From Plenodomus lindquistii (taxonomy: Eukaryota > Ascomycota > Dothideomycetes > Pleosporales > Leptosphaeriaceae): 64,000 bases of DNA. Of this stretch, positions 38,571 through 51,149 are shown piece after piece; position 1 is the first letter of the stretch; each line of letters begins with the position of its first letter. Under the pieces are notes generated by a model. The model worked only from the letters and a program-made list of their open reading frames with translations, was not told the origin of the DNA and made no database searches. The stretch covers positions 62,001 to 126,000 of the forward strand of contig JANUWI010000021.1 of assembly GCA_025504975.1 (NCBI GenBank). The letters are read 5' to 3'. Made by a program: the position numbers and the translations under genes.

Positions 38571-38634
38571 TATAGTATTTATAATACTAAAAAAAAGTAG
38601 CTAGCTTAGTAGTATAGCTAGTTTAGTAGTAGAA
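38571..38634 (-). repeat. pogo element terminal inverted repeat, right
   Basis: 64 bp inverted counterpart of 36801-36864, ending AGTAGTAGAA before TA. It differs from the left arm by a few transitions only. Confidence 0.88.
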
Positions 38635-40815
38635 TACGTTATATTATTATACTTTTTAAAGGTAATAACTCTAGATAGTATAAAACTTAATTAAATAAAA
38701 GCTAGAAGCTATTATTTAGATAATATTAAAGTTTTATATATATAAAAAGTAATAAACCTAAATAATAGAACCTATTTAAAAAGTATATTATATTTAGCTA
38801 TCTTTTAAAAAAGCTTAGTAGCTTTATTCTATAGGTATATAGATTTTTATCTAATAGTATATTAGAATATAGAAAATTATTATAGAAAAAGCCTAGTATA
38901 TTTTTTAAAACTTATTCTAAAAAGCCTAGACGTGTTTAAAAAAGCTAACTAAACTATTTTACTTCTTTTTATATTATATTATCTATACTATATTTATAAT
39001 TAGTTTTTATAAGTATTTTAGTATTTAAAACTATTTACTTTTAAATTTTATTAGCTTAGCTAATACTTTAATCTCTTTAGTATTTAAATTATAGTAAAAT
39101 ATACTAATATCTAATAAAAGTAGCTAAAACTTAGCGCCTAGAAAAAAAATAAGTAAAGTAGGCTTTAAATAAATAGATTTTTATAGTATATAATATAGAG
39201 CTCTACTCTTTTTAATATATTAGCTAATATTATTTTTTATTTTCTTCTCTTTCTAGCTATAACTAGAATATTCTACTAGAATTCTTTTAACTATTTTATT
39301 TTTAACTATATCTAGGGCCTTTTATTTCCTTTTATTTTTGCTAAGTTATAAATAGGCTTATTAGATTTAGTTAGAATATAGTATTAGTAGAAGGCTTTTA
39401 ACTAGGCTAGCTTTAAAACTAGTACTTTTTCTTTTAGCTACTAGCCTTTTCTTCTCTAGATAACTACTTTATTTAATTTTAGATAGAGCTTTAGCTATAC
39501 TTTAAAAAGCTTTATAGTAAATATATTTTATATACTAGCTTTTAATAATAGATATATAGTTCTAGGTTTTCTAGTAATATAAAAATATATAAATATAAAG
39601 TAGCCTATCTATAAATAGCTAATTATACTATTATTAGAAACTTTTACTAGGAATTGTTTATAAACCTAGCTTTATAGACAATAGAATTGAAAGTAAACTA
39701 ATTTTATTTACGTATTATAAAATCTCTAGCTACTATTTTCTTTTTATTTTAGTAGGCCTTTTAGTAATAACTTTATATAAGTTTAGTAGGTTAAAAAGTA
39801 TTAGTTTAGAATTATTAGTATAATCTAGGCCTATTTTAATTATATAAAATAGTAATAGTTAATATAAATCTAGCTTTTAACTTTTTAAAAGTCTAGAAAT
39901 ACTACACTATAAAAGTATATACTTCTATTTAGAAGTAGAAAAAATTATACTAAAATACTATAGTTATAATTTATAGAACTTTAGTAATAAACTAGTATCT
40001 AGAAAATTAGTATATATAGATAAGTTAGTAATATACACTATTATAAAATTAACTTTATCTAGTTTAAATTTTTAATATAGCTAATTATATTAGTATATAA
40101 AAAGATTTTAAAACATAAATAGCTTTTATACAATTTAGTTTTACTCTATTTATATAGAGAGAAAGTTATTCTAATAATTTTATTAAAGTTAATACTTCTA
40201 TAATCATTTAAAAGGAGATAAAGCTTTTTAGTAAAAAGAATTATAAAAAAAAGTATAGAGATAGAATTTAAGTTCTCTATTAGAATTATAAAGAATAATT
40301 TATCTATTAGAAAGTTTAAGTTAGCTTATAAAGTATCTAGAGAAAACTCTTTAATATATAAAGGGCTAGAGAGTAATATATATAATAGGCTATAAAAAAG
40401 TACTTATATAAAGTAAATTTCTTTATAAAATAATAGTAAAAGTAATATTACTAGGTTTTTACTTTAATATATATTACTTTTCTAAATCTATAAAAGCTAG
40501 AAAAATATATAATAAGTAAAATTAATATAATATATAAACTCTAGGTCTTCTATATAGTTTTAGAAGTATAGTAAAAAACTTTAGAACTATTTTATAAAAA
40601 TATTAGTTCTAAAATATTTCTTTCTATTTAGATTAATATTATAGTTTTAACCTAATATTATATTTCTAGTATTAAAAATAGAATCTATAATAACTAATAC
40701 TACCTTTTTTCTAGTACTAAAACTTTACTTTACTTAAACTTTTTATTACTTTTTATTCTCTATATACTAAGCTTTATTTTCTATTTCTAGTTTCTATTTT
40801 ATATTTTTATTCTAG
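38635..40815. other. RIP-degraded AT-rich repeat DNA, no family assigned
   Basis: No motif that I can defend. On the minus strand around 40200-40290 an F-F-x-x-L-F-T-K-K-L and N-D-Y-R-S-I-N reading resembles the front of a retroelement RT, but the expected downstream motifs are absent, so it is not called. Confidence 0.4.
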
Positions 40816-41112
40816 AAGGCTAAGTCTTTCTACTATACGTTATATAAAAAATTAATCTATAGAGTAAATATTACTTTAGGTAATTCTAGTAGATTCTCTA
40901 GTATACTAGGCGTTTTCTATTCTATAACTTTATTTTAAAAGGCTAAGTTTTCTAACTATACGTTACGTAGAAAATTATTCTATAGGTTAAATATTACTAT
41001 AGGTAATTCTAGTAAGTTTTCTAGTATATTAGGCGTTTTTTACTCTATACTACTATTTTAAAGGGCTAAGTCTTTCTACTATATATTATATAAGAAATTA
41101 TTTTATAGGCTT
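40816..41112 (-). repeat. 123 bp tandem repeat, about 2.4 copies, possibly coding
   Basis: Units start at 40816, 40939 and 41061 with the landmark AAGGCTAAGT (third: AAGGGCTAAG), a period of 123 and then 122 bp. 123 is 41 codons. Read on the minus strand, the unit carries I-E-Q-K-T-P, I-L-E-N-L-L-E-L-P and an N-F-L-x-N-V-Q block, and this reading is shared by the units despite RIP, suggesting a repeat-bearing protein. A second, 195 bp spaced repeat (24 bp core at 41141 and 41336) lies just to the right. The parent protein is not recognised. Confidence 0.65.
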
Positions 41113-44100
41113 TAATTCTATCTATTATTAATAAACTATTTAAATATTATATTATTAAATAGATTATTAATTAGTTAGTAAGCTATAGGCCTATTAGCTA
41201 GTAAAGGTAATTTCTATAGATTATTTAGTACTCTATTAGAAATATTATAAAGATTTTACGTAGGTAAATAGGCGTTAGAACTAGATGAAATATTTTCTAA
41301 AGGCTTTTAGTTCTATATATTTTCTATAAACTCTTTAAATATTATATTATTAAATAGATATCTAGTTAGTAATCTATTATTTAAATTCTATACTAGAGTA
41401 TTCTCTACTTTATTATATATACTTTTAGAGTTATTTAAGTCTAATACCTAATAGTTATTTAATTTATTACTTTTAAATAGTGCCTATTTATACTAGCTTA
41501 ATTCTAATTTATTATTTAACTCTATATTATTAAAAATAAATAAAAATAGTTTATAGTTCTAGCGTATATATTTATATAAGCTACTAGCTTTTCTTTTTCT
41601 AAAAATACTAAGTTTATAGTAACTTTTATACTACGTAGCTACCTATATAATTAGAATATTACTTTAGTATTAATTTTTTTTTATATTACTACTATTATAA
41701 TATTAAGTGCCTAAAGTAAATTCTCTAAGTTATATAACTTATTAGGTTTATTTTTTTATAACTAGTAATCTATATAGTACTTTATTATTTTAGTATTATT
41801 AAATAGTATATATATTTATAAACTAACTTTAATTATAAATAGAGTAGAGGTTAGTTTAGATAAAGTATATAATATATTATAGACTAAAAAATAGCTTGTT
41901 AAAAAATATAAGGCTATAAATACTATATTTTTTATAATACGCTTATAATAGATAGTAGTTAGTTCTAATAGAAGCTATAGGCTATAAATTAAAAATAAAG
42001 GCTTTAAAAAACTATACTACTTTAATATTAGTATAGTTCTATTTAAAGTCTATAAGCCTTTAGTTTCTAGCTATTTTATATTAAACTTTAGAGTAACTAA
42101 GTATTTAACTTACTAAGCTTATATATTATTTAGAAATTATAGAAACTTATTATATCTAATTAATTTTATTATTAGGTATACTACTAAATAAAACTTATAG
42201 AATATAAAATAACTCTATTTACTTTTTACTAGCTTTCTAAACCCTATCTACTATATAGATATAGATTAAAGTAGAAAAAGTAAATACTATATAGTAGTAT
42301 TAATAGAAGCTAAATTAACTAAAATTAAAAATAAAAAACTAACTTACTATAGCTAAGTAATTTCTACTATAATAATTTACTTTTATATCTTTTATAAACT
42401 TACTAATAATTTAAATAGTATATTAGATAATAATTTATATAAAGGCTAAATATATAACACTTTATATACTACTTCTATTTAATAAAAATATAGTATAGAA
42501 AAATATTTAGTTTTTTTAGTAGAAGTAAAGTTTTTATATAGTATTATTAAATATATTTATTACTACGCTTACTATAACCTATATAGTTTCTATAGCTTTT
42601 ATAAGCCTTTTTTTCTAAATAGTTTATTTTACTAAAGCTATATATTAGCTTTAGTAGATTAGTAATCTTTTAAACTAGTACTTTAGTACCTTTTAAAGTA
42701 TAATTCTTTTAATTTTACTAGTAGTTATAATAAGTATCTTTTTAAGTACTTTAAAGTACCTAGTATAAATATAAAGCACGCTTTATAGTAGCTTTATAAA
42801 CTAAAAAATATAATACTATTATTTTATATTTATATTTATTTAGATAACTCTAGTTATATTAATATTAGTAGAGTTTACTACTATTATTAATAAAGTTAAA
42901 AGTAAATTCTTTTTAATTAAAACTTTTACTAAAAACTTTATAAAAGCTAGTAACTATTTTCTTTTTTATATACTTTTATAAGCGCTATCTATTAGTACTA
43001 TATTATAACTATGTATTAACTACCTATTTATAATGTTTATTTTTACTTTATTATTAGATAAAACTATTACTTAGGCTATAGAATATAAAGTTAGTTAAAA
43101 TCTAGAATAGAGTATATTTATACCTATATATACTAACCTAGCTTATATTAGTATATTTTTTATTTTATTTATTATTATAAGCTAATTATTATTTAGGCTT
43201 TTTATACGCTATTATTTTACTAGTTATATTACTTCTATAGATTATTATATTTACTATATTCTAGATTATTTACTTAGAATTATTAATACTATTTACTAAT
43301 ATAGACTCTAGAGGAAGGTTCTATTCTATAGAGCTAAAGTATTTCTTTATAGAACTACATCTAATAGAAATAGGTCTAGCTATACTATTTACGCTTATCT
43401 AAAATATAAAAGAAAATTTAAAGTATAGTTTTTATATATTTTTTATAATACTAGTAACTATACTAATAGCTACCTATTATTATAATTTATACAAAGTTTT
43501 TAATCTATTTATAAACTCTTTTCTAACTTTTATAAGTAAAGTTTTAGCATAAAATTTAGTTTTAGAAGCTAGCTTTATTTATAGATCCTATTATATAATA
43601 GCTATTATTAGACTTTTTTAGAATAGCCTAGGCCTAAGTATATATAAAGCTTTATAAATTATTAATAAGTATAAAATAGAAGTCTATATTACTTCTACTC
43701 TAATAGATATAATAAAAAAGATAGTTTTAGTTTAGTATTAAATAGATACGCGTAGATTAGAGAATTTAGAACTTAAAATAACTAGTAGACTATATATAGA
43801 CTTCTATACTAAAAAATACTTTAAAAACTAGTTAAAATAGAAATTATATAGCGCAATAATTATACTAATAGAGCTAATAGCTTATAATTTATATAGTAGG
43901 CTTTATATATAATATATAAATTAGATATTAATAGTAGTAAATTAAACTAAATAAATTAAAAATTAACTATTCTATATATATATATAGTAAAGTATAGTTT
44001 AGTATTTAATAGAGCTTAGTATAGAATACTAAAACTCTAAATATCTACCTACTTCTTTATATATTCTAAAATAATAGTTTTTATAGTTAATTAGAGTAAA

Positions 44101-47100
44101 AAAGTATTTATTAGCAATAATAGTAAAAGTTAAAGTTAATAGTAAAAGTATATAAATATATTTAAAAATATACTATAAAAGTAATAGAGATTCTATATAT
44201 AGAGTTTTTACTATAGTAGCGCTATATATTATATTTATTTAGTTTAGAGCCTAGGTAGATACTATATTGTAGTACTATAAATATACTATAGATAGTTAAT
44301 TTAGTTTATATCTCTATTAAATACGTACTAGCTAGCTAGAATACTAGTTAAATATTCTTTTAAATAAATAATATAAGTAAAAAAGGATAGTATAGGCTAG
44401 TATAGTTTAATAAAGTATAAAACTAGCTATATTATAGCTATTTTAGGCTACTAACAGCGTTACTCTATTTAATTAATAGGAATTACTAGTACTACTAGCG
44501 CTTAGAATTATATATTTAATAAGTATAGCTTACTCTATAGATTTTTAGATTATATCTAAAGCCTTAGATTACTTTAGTAAACTAATACTAAAAAGATTAT
44601 AAAAGTATTTATTTTTCTCTACTAGCTAAAATTATATACTAGTAATACTAGTTATACTTTTATAAAGCTTAGAGTTTAAATTAAGTATATTTATATAAAT
44701 CTAAAGTATATACTTATATCTATCTATTATAATACTATTATTAGAGTCTATATTAAATACTTTTAATATAGTAGGTATACTAACTAATATTAGTTTTTAT
44801 TACTTTATATTATAGAATAGGCTATTTAAAATTCTATAATATATTAAATACTATAAATTTTAGTTATAATACTTTTACTATACTACTTACTAATATTAAG
44901 TTATACTTAAGTTTATTAAATAGCTTTTTATAGTTTTAGCCTTACTTTTTATTTAAAAAAAGGCTTTTATTTTTATATAACTCTATAGTTATTATCTAGT
45001 AGATATTAGATAGTAATAGTATTTTAGTAAGGCCTATATATAAGTAATTCTATAATATCTTTACTATTATATAAAGCTTTATTAAAAAAAATATTAATAC
45101 TATAGGCTTTTATCTCTATTACTATAAACTAAACCCTTTAGCTAGTTTTTATTAATAATAAAAAGGATACTAAACTTCTAGTCTATAACTATACTTTTTT
45201 TATTTTGTTATTATATATATTAGCTATTTTACTGCTATTTAAATAGCTTTTTTAAAAAAGTAAGTACTATAGACCTATAGTAGTAGACCTATTTTCTAAA
45301 AATTCTATAATATTCTATATAATATATCTTTCTACTTATAGCTTTTTTATTCTATAATAATTTATATTAATAGTAACGCTTATAAAATTTACTAAAACTA
45401 TTAAAAAGTATTATTTTCTAAAAAACTTTAGGCTATATAATACTATGCTTTTTAGCTTTATTAAATAAACTAGCTCTTTTTTATAAATATTTTTAAATAA
45501 CTTTATAAAGCTTCTCTATATAGTAAAAACACTAGATCTACTAAAGTTCTAGTATTTACTTAAAAATTTATACTAGGTATATCCTTTATATTTTAAACTT
45601 ATATTAGTTTTTTTTAAATTAAATTTAAATAGATAAAACTACGTAGTACTTTTAGGTATACGTTTTACCTATATTACTATATATATCTTTACTAATAAAT
45701 ATAAATAAATTTAATATTTAAAACTATAGTATACTAAACTAAAGTAACTAAATTATTAATAAGCTTAGTAGAATAAACTTTAAAAGTATTATAGTAGTAG
45801 TAGTATAAATTAGTAGTATAGATTATAATTTATAGCTATAGCTTTAACGCTATTAATTTATATCTTATAAATATTAATAGGTTTAAATAAGTCTATAGAA
45901 TTATTACTTAATTAATAATAGAAGTTATTTTATATTTATTTAAAGATTTAGTGCTAAAAATAGAGCGCATAAGCTTACTAAAGCTATAAACTATTATTAA
46001 TTTTAATAGATAATATACTTTAAAGTAATTTAATCTCTAGAACTTAAGTATTTACGTTATTAAAAAAAAAGCTAGTTATAATAAAAACTTTAAAAATATT
46101 AATAAATATAAAATACCTATTAATAAAATCTATAAAAACTATTCTAATTTAGATAATAATACCTTAATAATTTTAGCTAAAATAGTTTAGAGAATTAATA
46201 ATGTATTATAAAAAATACTATATAACTATAAAATACTTAATAGTATATATTTTATTATTAGTTTTATATAATTTAAATAGCTAAAATATAGTTTTAGTAT
46301 TTATAGTTATAGTATATATATACTTAGAAAATATTAAAAGTATAATATATAGAAGTTTATACTAAAATACTTTTAAAAAAGTAATTATTTATTATATTAG
46401 AGTTTAAATATATTAGTACTAATTTAGATAATAACCTAGTTATATTATAAATTAAGTTTTTATAACTTAGCTCTATTAGAGATGTATATATAGACTTTAT
46501 ATCTAGTATAGCTAGAATTTTCTAAACTTAGAGTATATTATTTAGCTCTATCTATATTATAATAGCTAAAAGCTATTAGCTAGTTTCTATTAAAAAATAG
46601 AGTTATAGTACTATGTTACGTAAAGCTCTATTTTTACTATAGAGTATTATAACTTCTCTATAGTAAAACTATTACTATAGTTTTATACCTAATTCTACTA
46701 ATACTATATACTTTAAAAGTAATATAACTATTTAGTATAAGTTTAAATTTAGTTTATATTTATAGATAGTATTTAACTAAACGCACTATTTATATAGTAG
46801 TATTTAATAGAACTATAGTTTTAATTAGTATAGGTATTAACTTTATATTAGGCTTTTTACTTTTACTTTATAACTTTAGTATTAAAAGTAAGTAAGTTAA
46901 ACTTTATTTATTATATTAAAAAGCTATAATATCTATATTAGTTTTTAGAAACTATTTTAGACTATATATAATATATATTACTTATAAAACTATTACTATA
47001 CTTTACTATTATAGCGTTATTACGCTCTAGTATTATACTATAACTTTTATACTAATAGTATTAAACTAGTAGGTATATAGTATATAACTACTAATTACTA

Positions 47101-50100
47101 TTTTTAACTTTTATACTAAAGTAATATTAGTATATCTATATATAATTTAGTTAAATTACTTTAATATTTATCTATTAAATTATTAACGCGTATAGTATTT
47201 TTTAAAATAGTTTATCTATAGATTTACTAGTACCTATATAGCTGCCTATATAATAAAAAAGTTATATAATTTAATTTTCTAGAATTTATAGTTTAGCTAT
47301 ACTAATACTTTAAATTAATTTTAAAAATAATATAATATATTAGTAGAAATATGTATTATAATTTAAGTTTATTATATATCTAAAGTAGTTATTATAATAT
47401 ATTTAACTTAGAGTTACTCTATAAATTCTCTTTAGTTTTAAAAGTATAGTAAATATAATTTAGTATAGTTCTATATTACCTAATTTTATTTAGATTTATA
47501 ACCTTTAAAATACTATTACAATATTAGAAAAACACTAGTAATACTTTTTAACTTCTAATATTAGCTTTAGCTTTTTAAATATCTATATTAGTATATATAT
47601 ATCTATACGTCTCTTTAGAGTAACTTTATAATTAAAAAGTATGTATTTTAAAGAATACTACCTTCTCTAATAATAGGCTAGAATTCTACTAATCTTTTAT
47701 TATACTAGGGCTATTAGAGTTAAAAGGAAAAACTAATATACTAAATACTATTAATAGCTATAAATTTTAAAAGGTTTATTATTTACTTATGTATTTCTAT
47801 ATGTTACCTAATTTTCTTTTTACTTACTTTATTTTATTCTAATTAAATTAAAAGTATATTAATACTGTATAGTATAAAGTATTTTTAGTATTTTAACTAT
47901 AATTTTAAAATTCTATTTTAAAACTAGAAAAGAAGGTTATTAATACTAGTATTAATATTCTAAATTTAGTTAGTATATTATACCTAGTCTAATTTAAAGT
48001 ATTCTAGATAATAGGTAGAAAGAGATAATAATAAGTTCTATACTTATAGACTAAAATACCTCTATTTACTATTATTAAAGGTAAGGCTTTATTAAGTAAT
48101 AGCTTAAAAATTATTCATCTTTTATAATATAAAGATACCTCTGTATTAAAATTTATAGATAAAGCTATAAATAGTTTAATTAGGCGCTTTTTAAGTATAT
48201 TTAGGTAAATTTCTAATATATTTAGGTTTTACTAGCCTAGTTTCTCTATCTTTTTAGATTTAAACTCTAGTTTTTAGGCTAGGTAACTAAGCTAAATTAG
48301 CTAAAGTATATAGCTAGAAAATATAAAATTAATATTTTTATTTTTAGATAATTTCTATAGTCTCTAATTTAATTTAATTAGAGATAAATATAATTACTAG
48401 TAAGTATAGTCTACTATAGATAATATTATAATAGACTATGTAATAGTTTCCTTTTAAAAGAGTAAGCCTAGTATAAAAGAACTTATAGTAATTCTATAGT
48501 AGTATTTCTTTTATAGAAGTTAGATAATATTAAAATTAAAATATTAGCTATATTTCTAGACTAGGTATTAATTAAAAAAGACGTTCCTTTAACTAAAGTA
48601 TAATAGGTTTAAGTACTTTTATATACCTAAAAAATGTTTTAAATATTAGAATAATACTATTAATAGAAAGTATTTTTTAAAAAAACGTTTTATAAAGTAT
48701 ATTATCTATTACGCGTAGAAAAATAAAGTTTTTTTTAAACTTTATAATAATTATACGCTAGTTCCTTACACTCTACTTTAAAGCTAGTTTTTTTAATAAT
48801 AAAACTATTTTTTTATTATAGATATATCTTTTACTAGCTATTATTATAGATTATAGTATAAGTATATTATTTAAATAATACTTAAGCTTCTATATAAACG
48901 TATATTAGAAAAAATATATATAATATTACTATATAAATATACTTACCTAATTACCTTTCTAATTTAATATAGGTAGAGATAATTTAAGTTAGAATTCTAT
49001 TTATAAAGCGTAGAAAGGCTCTAACCTATTAAGTATATTAATAAGCTAGTTTTTCTATAGTATTTTATTTATATTTTTACGTTTACCTAGTAAAAGTAAT
49101 ACGCTCTATTAATTTACTATTTTTTTTTAATTTATTTAAAAAAAGTATTAGATATAAAAATACTTTTTCTATTACTAAAAAGTATATAAGTATAATAATA
49201 ACTCTAGATATTATTTATAATAGACTTTAGCGTATTTAATTAGACTTTAGCTATAGATTATAAAACTATAGAGATAGTATAGTATATATTATCTACTTAA
49301 ATAGTTAAAATCTATATATATTTTAATAATACTATTACTTTAAAAAGCTATTTAAATATAGTTTAAATAGCTTTTACTATATAGATACGCTAACTAAAAT
49401 AAAGTTAGTAGTTTAAATTAAAAAAGTATAGTAATACTAAGTAGTAATAGCTTAGAAATTACTAGATTATCTAATTAGCTATATAGATATAAAGGGCTAA
49501 TTAGAATAGATATATTATATTAAAAATTAAAATTATAGAAGTTTATATTATAATTATTCTCTATATTAAAGTTATATTATAGATATTTAAGCTTAACCTA
49601 CGTAGTATTTAGAAAGTACTTTTCTTTATCTATATTTTTTATATTAATAGATAACTTATTAATTAAACTTTAGCTACCTTTTAATTATTCTATAAAATAG
49701 CTAATTTATAAAATTCTACTAGCCTACTAATTTTATGCAGTCTCTAGAAACTATAAGTTCCTATAGTAGTTATAGTTAAAATAATAAATATAATTTTTAG
49801 AGATATAGCTATAGAATTTTTAGACTAGATATAATCTATCTAAAGTAAAACTAATTATTATTTTAGGTATAGAAGAGGTCTAGTAGCTATTAATATAGTG
49901 TTAAAAAGCTCTAATAATTAGTATCTATTAATAGTATTATTTAATAGTAAAAAAGATAGTAATATAGCTTAAAAGTTATTATTTTCTAATTATAGTAGCT
50001 TTATATTCTATAGAATAGCCTAGCTAAGCGTAGACCTAAGATTTTAGAATAGTAAATATCTAATTTATATAGCTAGCGTAGATTCTAAAGTATTATATTC

Positions 50101-50553
50101 TAAAAGATAGCTAGCGTAAAACTACTTTAAAAAGTATTATTATAGAGTAGACTAGCTACTAGAAGTAGCTTTAATATTTATAGCTATAATACTAGCTATA
50201 ACTATAATTAGCTAGTTACTTTTTTACTTTATTAATATTATATACCTTTTTATTAATAATTTTAATAGCTATAAAAAAGGTTTTAGTATAGTTTATAAAA
50301 AGTTAAATATTATATTTTATTTTCTATAACTTATTATTATTACTACCTATAGTATAAAGTAGAATACTATACTATTAAAAAAGCTAAACTAATATTAAAT
50401 ACTAACTCTATAAAGTAAAGCCTATAGAGTTTTTTCTAAATATTATAAACTAAATATTATAATTATATAGTATATTAAAGCTATTTAAAAATTAAAATAT
50501 AAAAAGTAGTTACTATTCTCTATAGTATATTTTACTACTTTTTTTAAATCTAT
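41113..50553. other. RIP-degraded AT-rich repeat DNA between the Gypsy copies
   Basis: Nine kilobases with no assignable gene, LTR or TIR. It forms most of the spacer between the two inverted 7.5 kb Gypsy copies. A long + strand frame near 43000-44600 can be followed if stops are ignored, but this test is worthless in RIP-mutated DNA (TAA/TAG always revert to sense). No tRNA or other RNA gene was seen. Confidence 0.45.
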
Positions 50554-50558
50554 AGTAT
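50554..50558. repeat. 5 bp target-site duplication, left (AGTAT)
   Basis: AGTAT immediately before the LTR at 50559 and again after the LTR ending at 58062 (58063-58067). Confidence 0.85.
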
Positions 50559-50975
50559 TGTAATAAAGCTATATTCTATTACAATAATAACTTTTAGCTA
50601 CAGGAGCCCTTTTATAAGCTACCTCTATCTTTCCCTATATAAGCTTATTAAAAATAGAAAACTATACTAACTTTTACCTAAACTACCTCTATACTATACC
50701 TAGTCTAAATTCTATAAAAATTTCTACTCTACTATTACCTACGTGCTAATATAGTAGAGGAAAGGAGAGAACTCTATAAAGGCCTAGAACTACTACTAAG
50801 TTCTACTCTATATAGCTTACTTCTTTAATAGAACTATAGAGGTATAATTTTTTTATCTTTTTATACTAGGCCTATAAAAATATAATTTATTTAGCTTTTT
50901 AATCTGCGCGTACTTCTATATGCCTTTAAGCTAATTTAGACACTTTTTAGTACTTTATATTTTTAAACTATTATA
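50559..50975 (+). repeat. 5' LTR of Gypsy copy 2
   Basis: 417 bp, starts TGTAATAAAG and ends CTATTATA (CA end mutated to TA), so the ends are the palindromic TGTAAT...ATTACA type. This copy keeps more C/G than the others (for example CTACAGGAGCCC near 50600), giving the best view of the pre-RIP LTR. Confidence 0.92.
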
Positions 50976-51149
50976 TTATAAGAAAATTATCCTCCTGCTA
51001 GTAACAGCCTATATAATATTACTAATTTATTTAAAAAAATTATTTAAATTTTTTAGTTAACTAGCCTCTAAGATTTTTTAGATTCTAGCTCTAATTAACG
51101 CTAATAGATCTATTAATAATTCTAAAACTAGATTCTAGAGATCTCTAGT

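Larger units (their letters stand above)
36801..38634 (-). mobile_element. complete Fot1/pogo-type DNA transposon, 1834 bp
   Basis: Cut-and-paste DNA transposon of the Tc1/mariner superfamily, pogo/Fot1 branch. It has 64 bp terminal inverted repeats (36801-36864 and 38571-38634) starting TTCTACTACT, is flanked on each side by TA (36799-36800 and 38635-38636), and carries a transposase on the minus strand. Its length is close to Fot1-like fungal elements (about 1.9 kb). The arms differ at only a few positions, all A/G or C/T. The transposase is RIP-dead, including all three catalytic Asp. It lies 300 bp from a Gypsy LTR, in the spacer between the two inverted Gypsy copies. Confidence 0.92.

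Noticed and set aside
36801..38634. The pogo element as the autonomous parent of the 738 bp elements, since both use TA targets.
   Set aside because: TIR sequences (TTCTACTACT versus CGTYAGGAAA) and subterminal motifs do not match.
40200..40290. Minus-strand reading with F-F, K-K-L and N-D-Y-R-S-I-N resembling the start of a retroelement RT.
   Set aside because: The spacing between K-K-L and D-Y-R is off by one residue and the expected downstream F-T-K-L-D and Y-L-D-D motifs are not found, so I did not call an RT.
43000..44600. Very long + strand frame that stays open if TAA/TAG are taken as former Gln/Trp codons.
   Set aside because: RIP leaves almost no TGA, and every TAA/TAG can be excused this way, so any frame passes. 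Without family motifs it is not evidence for a gene.
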